Position numbers and translations under genes: made by a program. Below are positions 13,614-13,714 of a stretch of 13,714 bases of DNA, piece by piece. Each line of letters opens with the position of its first letter. The stretch's first letter is position 1. Source of the stretch: Roseburia sp. (GTDB taxonomy: Bacteria > Bacillota > Clostridia > Lachnospirales > Lachnospiraceae); assembly GCA_019421345.1 (NCBI GenBank), contig JAHZFL010000025.1, forward strand, positions 1-13,714, read 5' to 3'. The notes under the pieces are model-generated. The model was not told where the DNA came from. It saw nothing but the letters and a program-made list of their open reading frames with translations, and made no database searches.

Positions 13614-13714
13614 TGCTGTGACATTGATAGCGTGGAAGCGTGAGGTTGCTGCTTGAAAGAGCAGGTTTTCCGTGGAGCGAATGTCAAGTTAGGAAACTGG
13701 CGACAAGTCACTGT
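13614..13714 (+). ncRNA. Structured 5' leader RNA (partial), possible ribosomal protein operon leader
   Basis: TGACATT (13619-13625) pairs perfectly with AATGTCA (13680-13686) and closes a domain that contains CTGCT/AGCAG around TGAAAG (13649-13664) and a GGAA/TTCC helix. No start codon with a good ribosome binding site follows within the window, so the leader exceeds 100 nt. The layout and wording (GTGGAAGCGTGAGG, GGAGCGAATGTCA) resemble what I recall upstream of the S10 (rpsJ) ribosomal protein operon in Lachnospiraceae; this is recollection, not a search. A riboswitch or other leader is possible. Confidence 0.55.

Overview
The window looks like chromosomal DNA of an anaerobic Firmicute, most likely a Lachnospiraceae-type gut Clostridium. 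This rests on moderate GC, strong GGAGG ribosome binding sites, compact operons, tandem cell-wall-binding repeats on surface proteins, a TipAS-type MerR regulator and a small Hol-Tox-like peptide gene. The assignment is inferred from gene style; no search was run.

Left part (1-3151), regulatory and accessory. The 3' part of a tRNA-Lys(UUU) gene with its terminator is followed by a TfoX-N-domain protein. A convergent MerR/TipAS regulator has its own 19-bp-spacer promoter. Next comes a complete tRNA-Pro(CGG). An 87-bp copy of that tRNA's 3' end plus terminator recurs 503 bp downstream, about 87% identical and without gaps. Between the two copies lies a compact candidate type I toxin-antitoxin module: a 29-residue hydrophobic peptide, a two-way terminator and a well-formed antisense promoter. 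The arrangement resembles a decayed tRNA-targeted integration. Just beyond it, a divergent pair (hypothetical protein and small XRE regulator) is separated by two copies of a 20-bp palindrome that should be the XRE operator.

Middle part (3152-9195), housekeeping. pyrF with a clear promoter is followed 4 nt later by an AI-2E/PerM-family membrane protein. A second operon encodes a PAT-like GNAT acetyltransferase, a CorA-type divalent metal transporter and a short pyruvate kinase that lacks the C-terminal domain but keeps the catalytic residues. It is preceded by a promoter with a terminator-like hairpin directly behind it. A COG1092-type SAM methyltransferase lies convergent to it.

Right part (9196-13714), cell surface. 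Two adjacent genes share the same composite cell-wall-binding module. The first is exported and carries seven DUF285 (BspA-like) repeats. The second joins a GH43-like beta-propeller to the binding repeats but has no visible signal peptide. After a strong terminator the window ends in a promoter and the start of a structured leader RNA for a gene outside the window, possibly a ribosomal protein operon.
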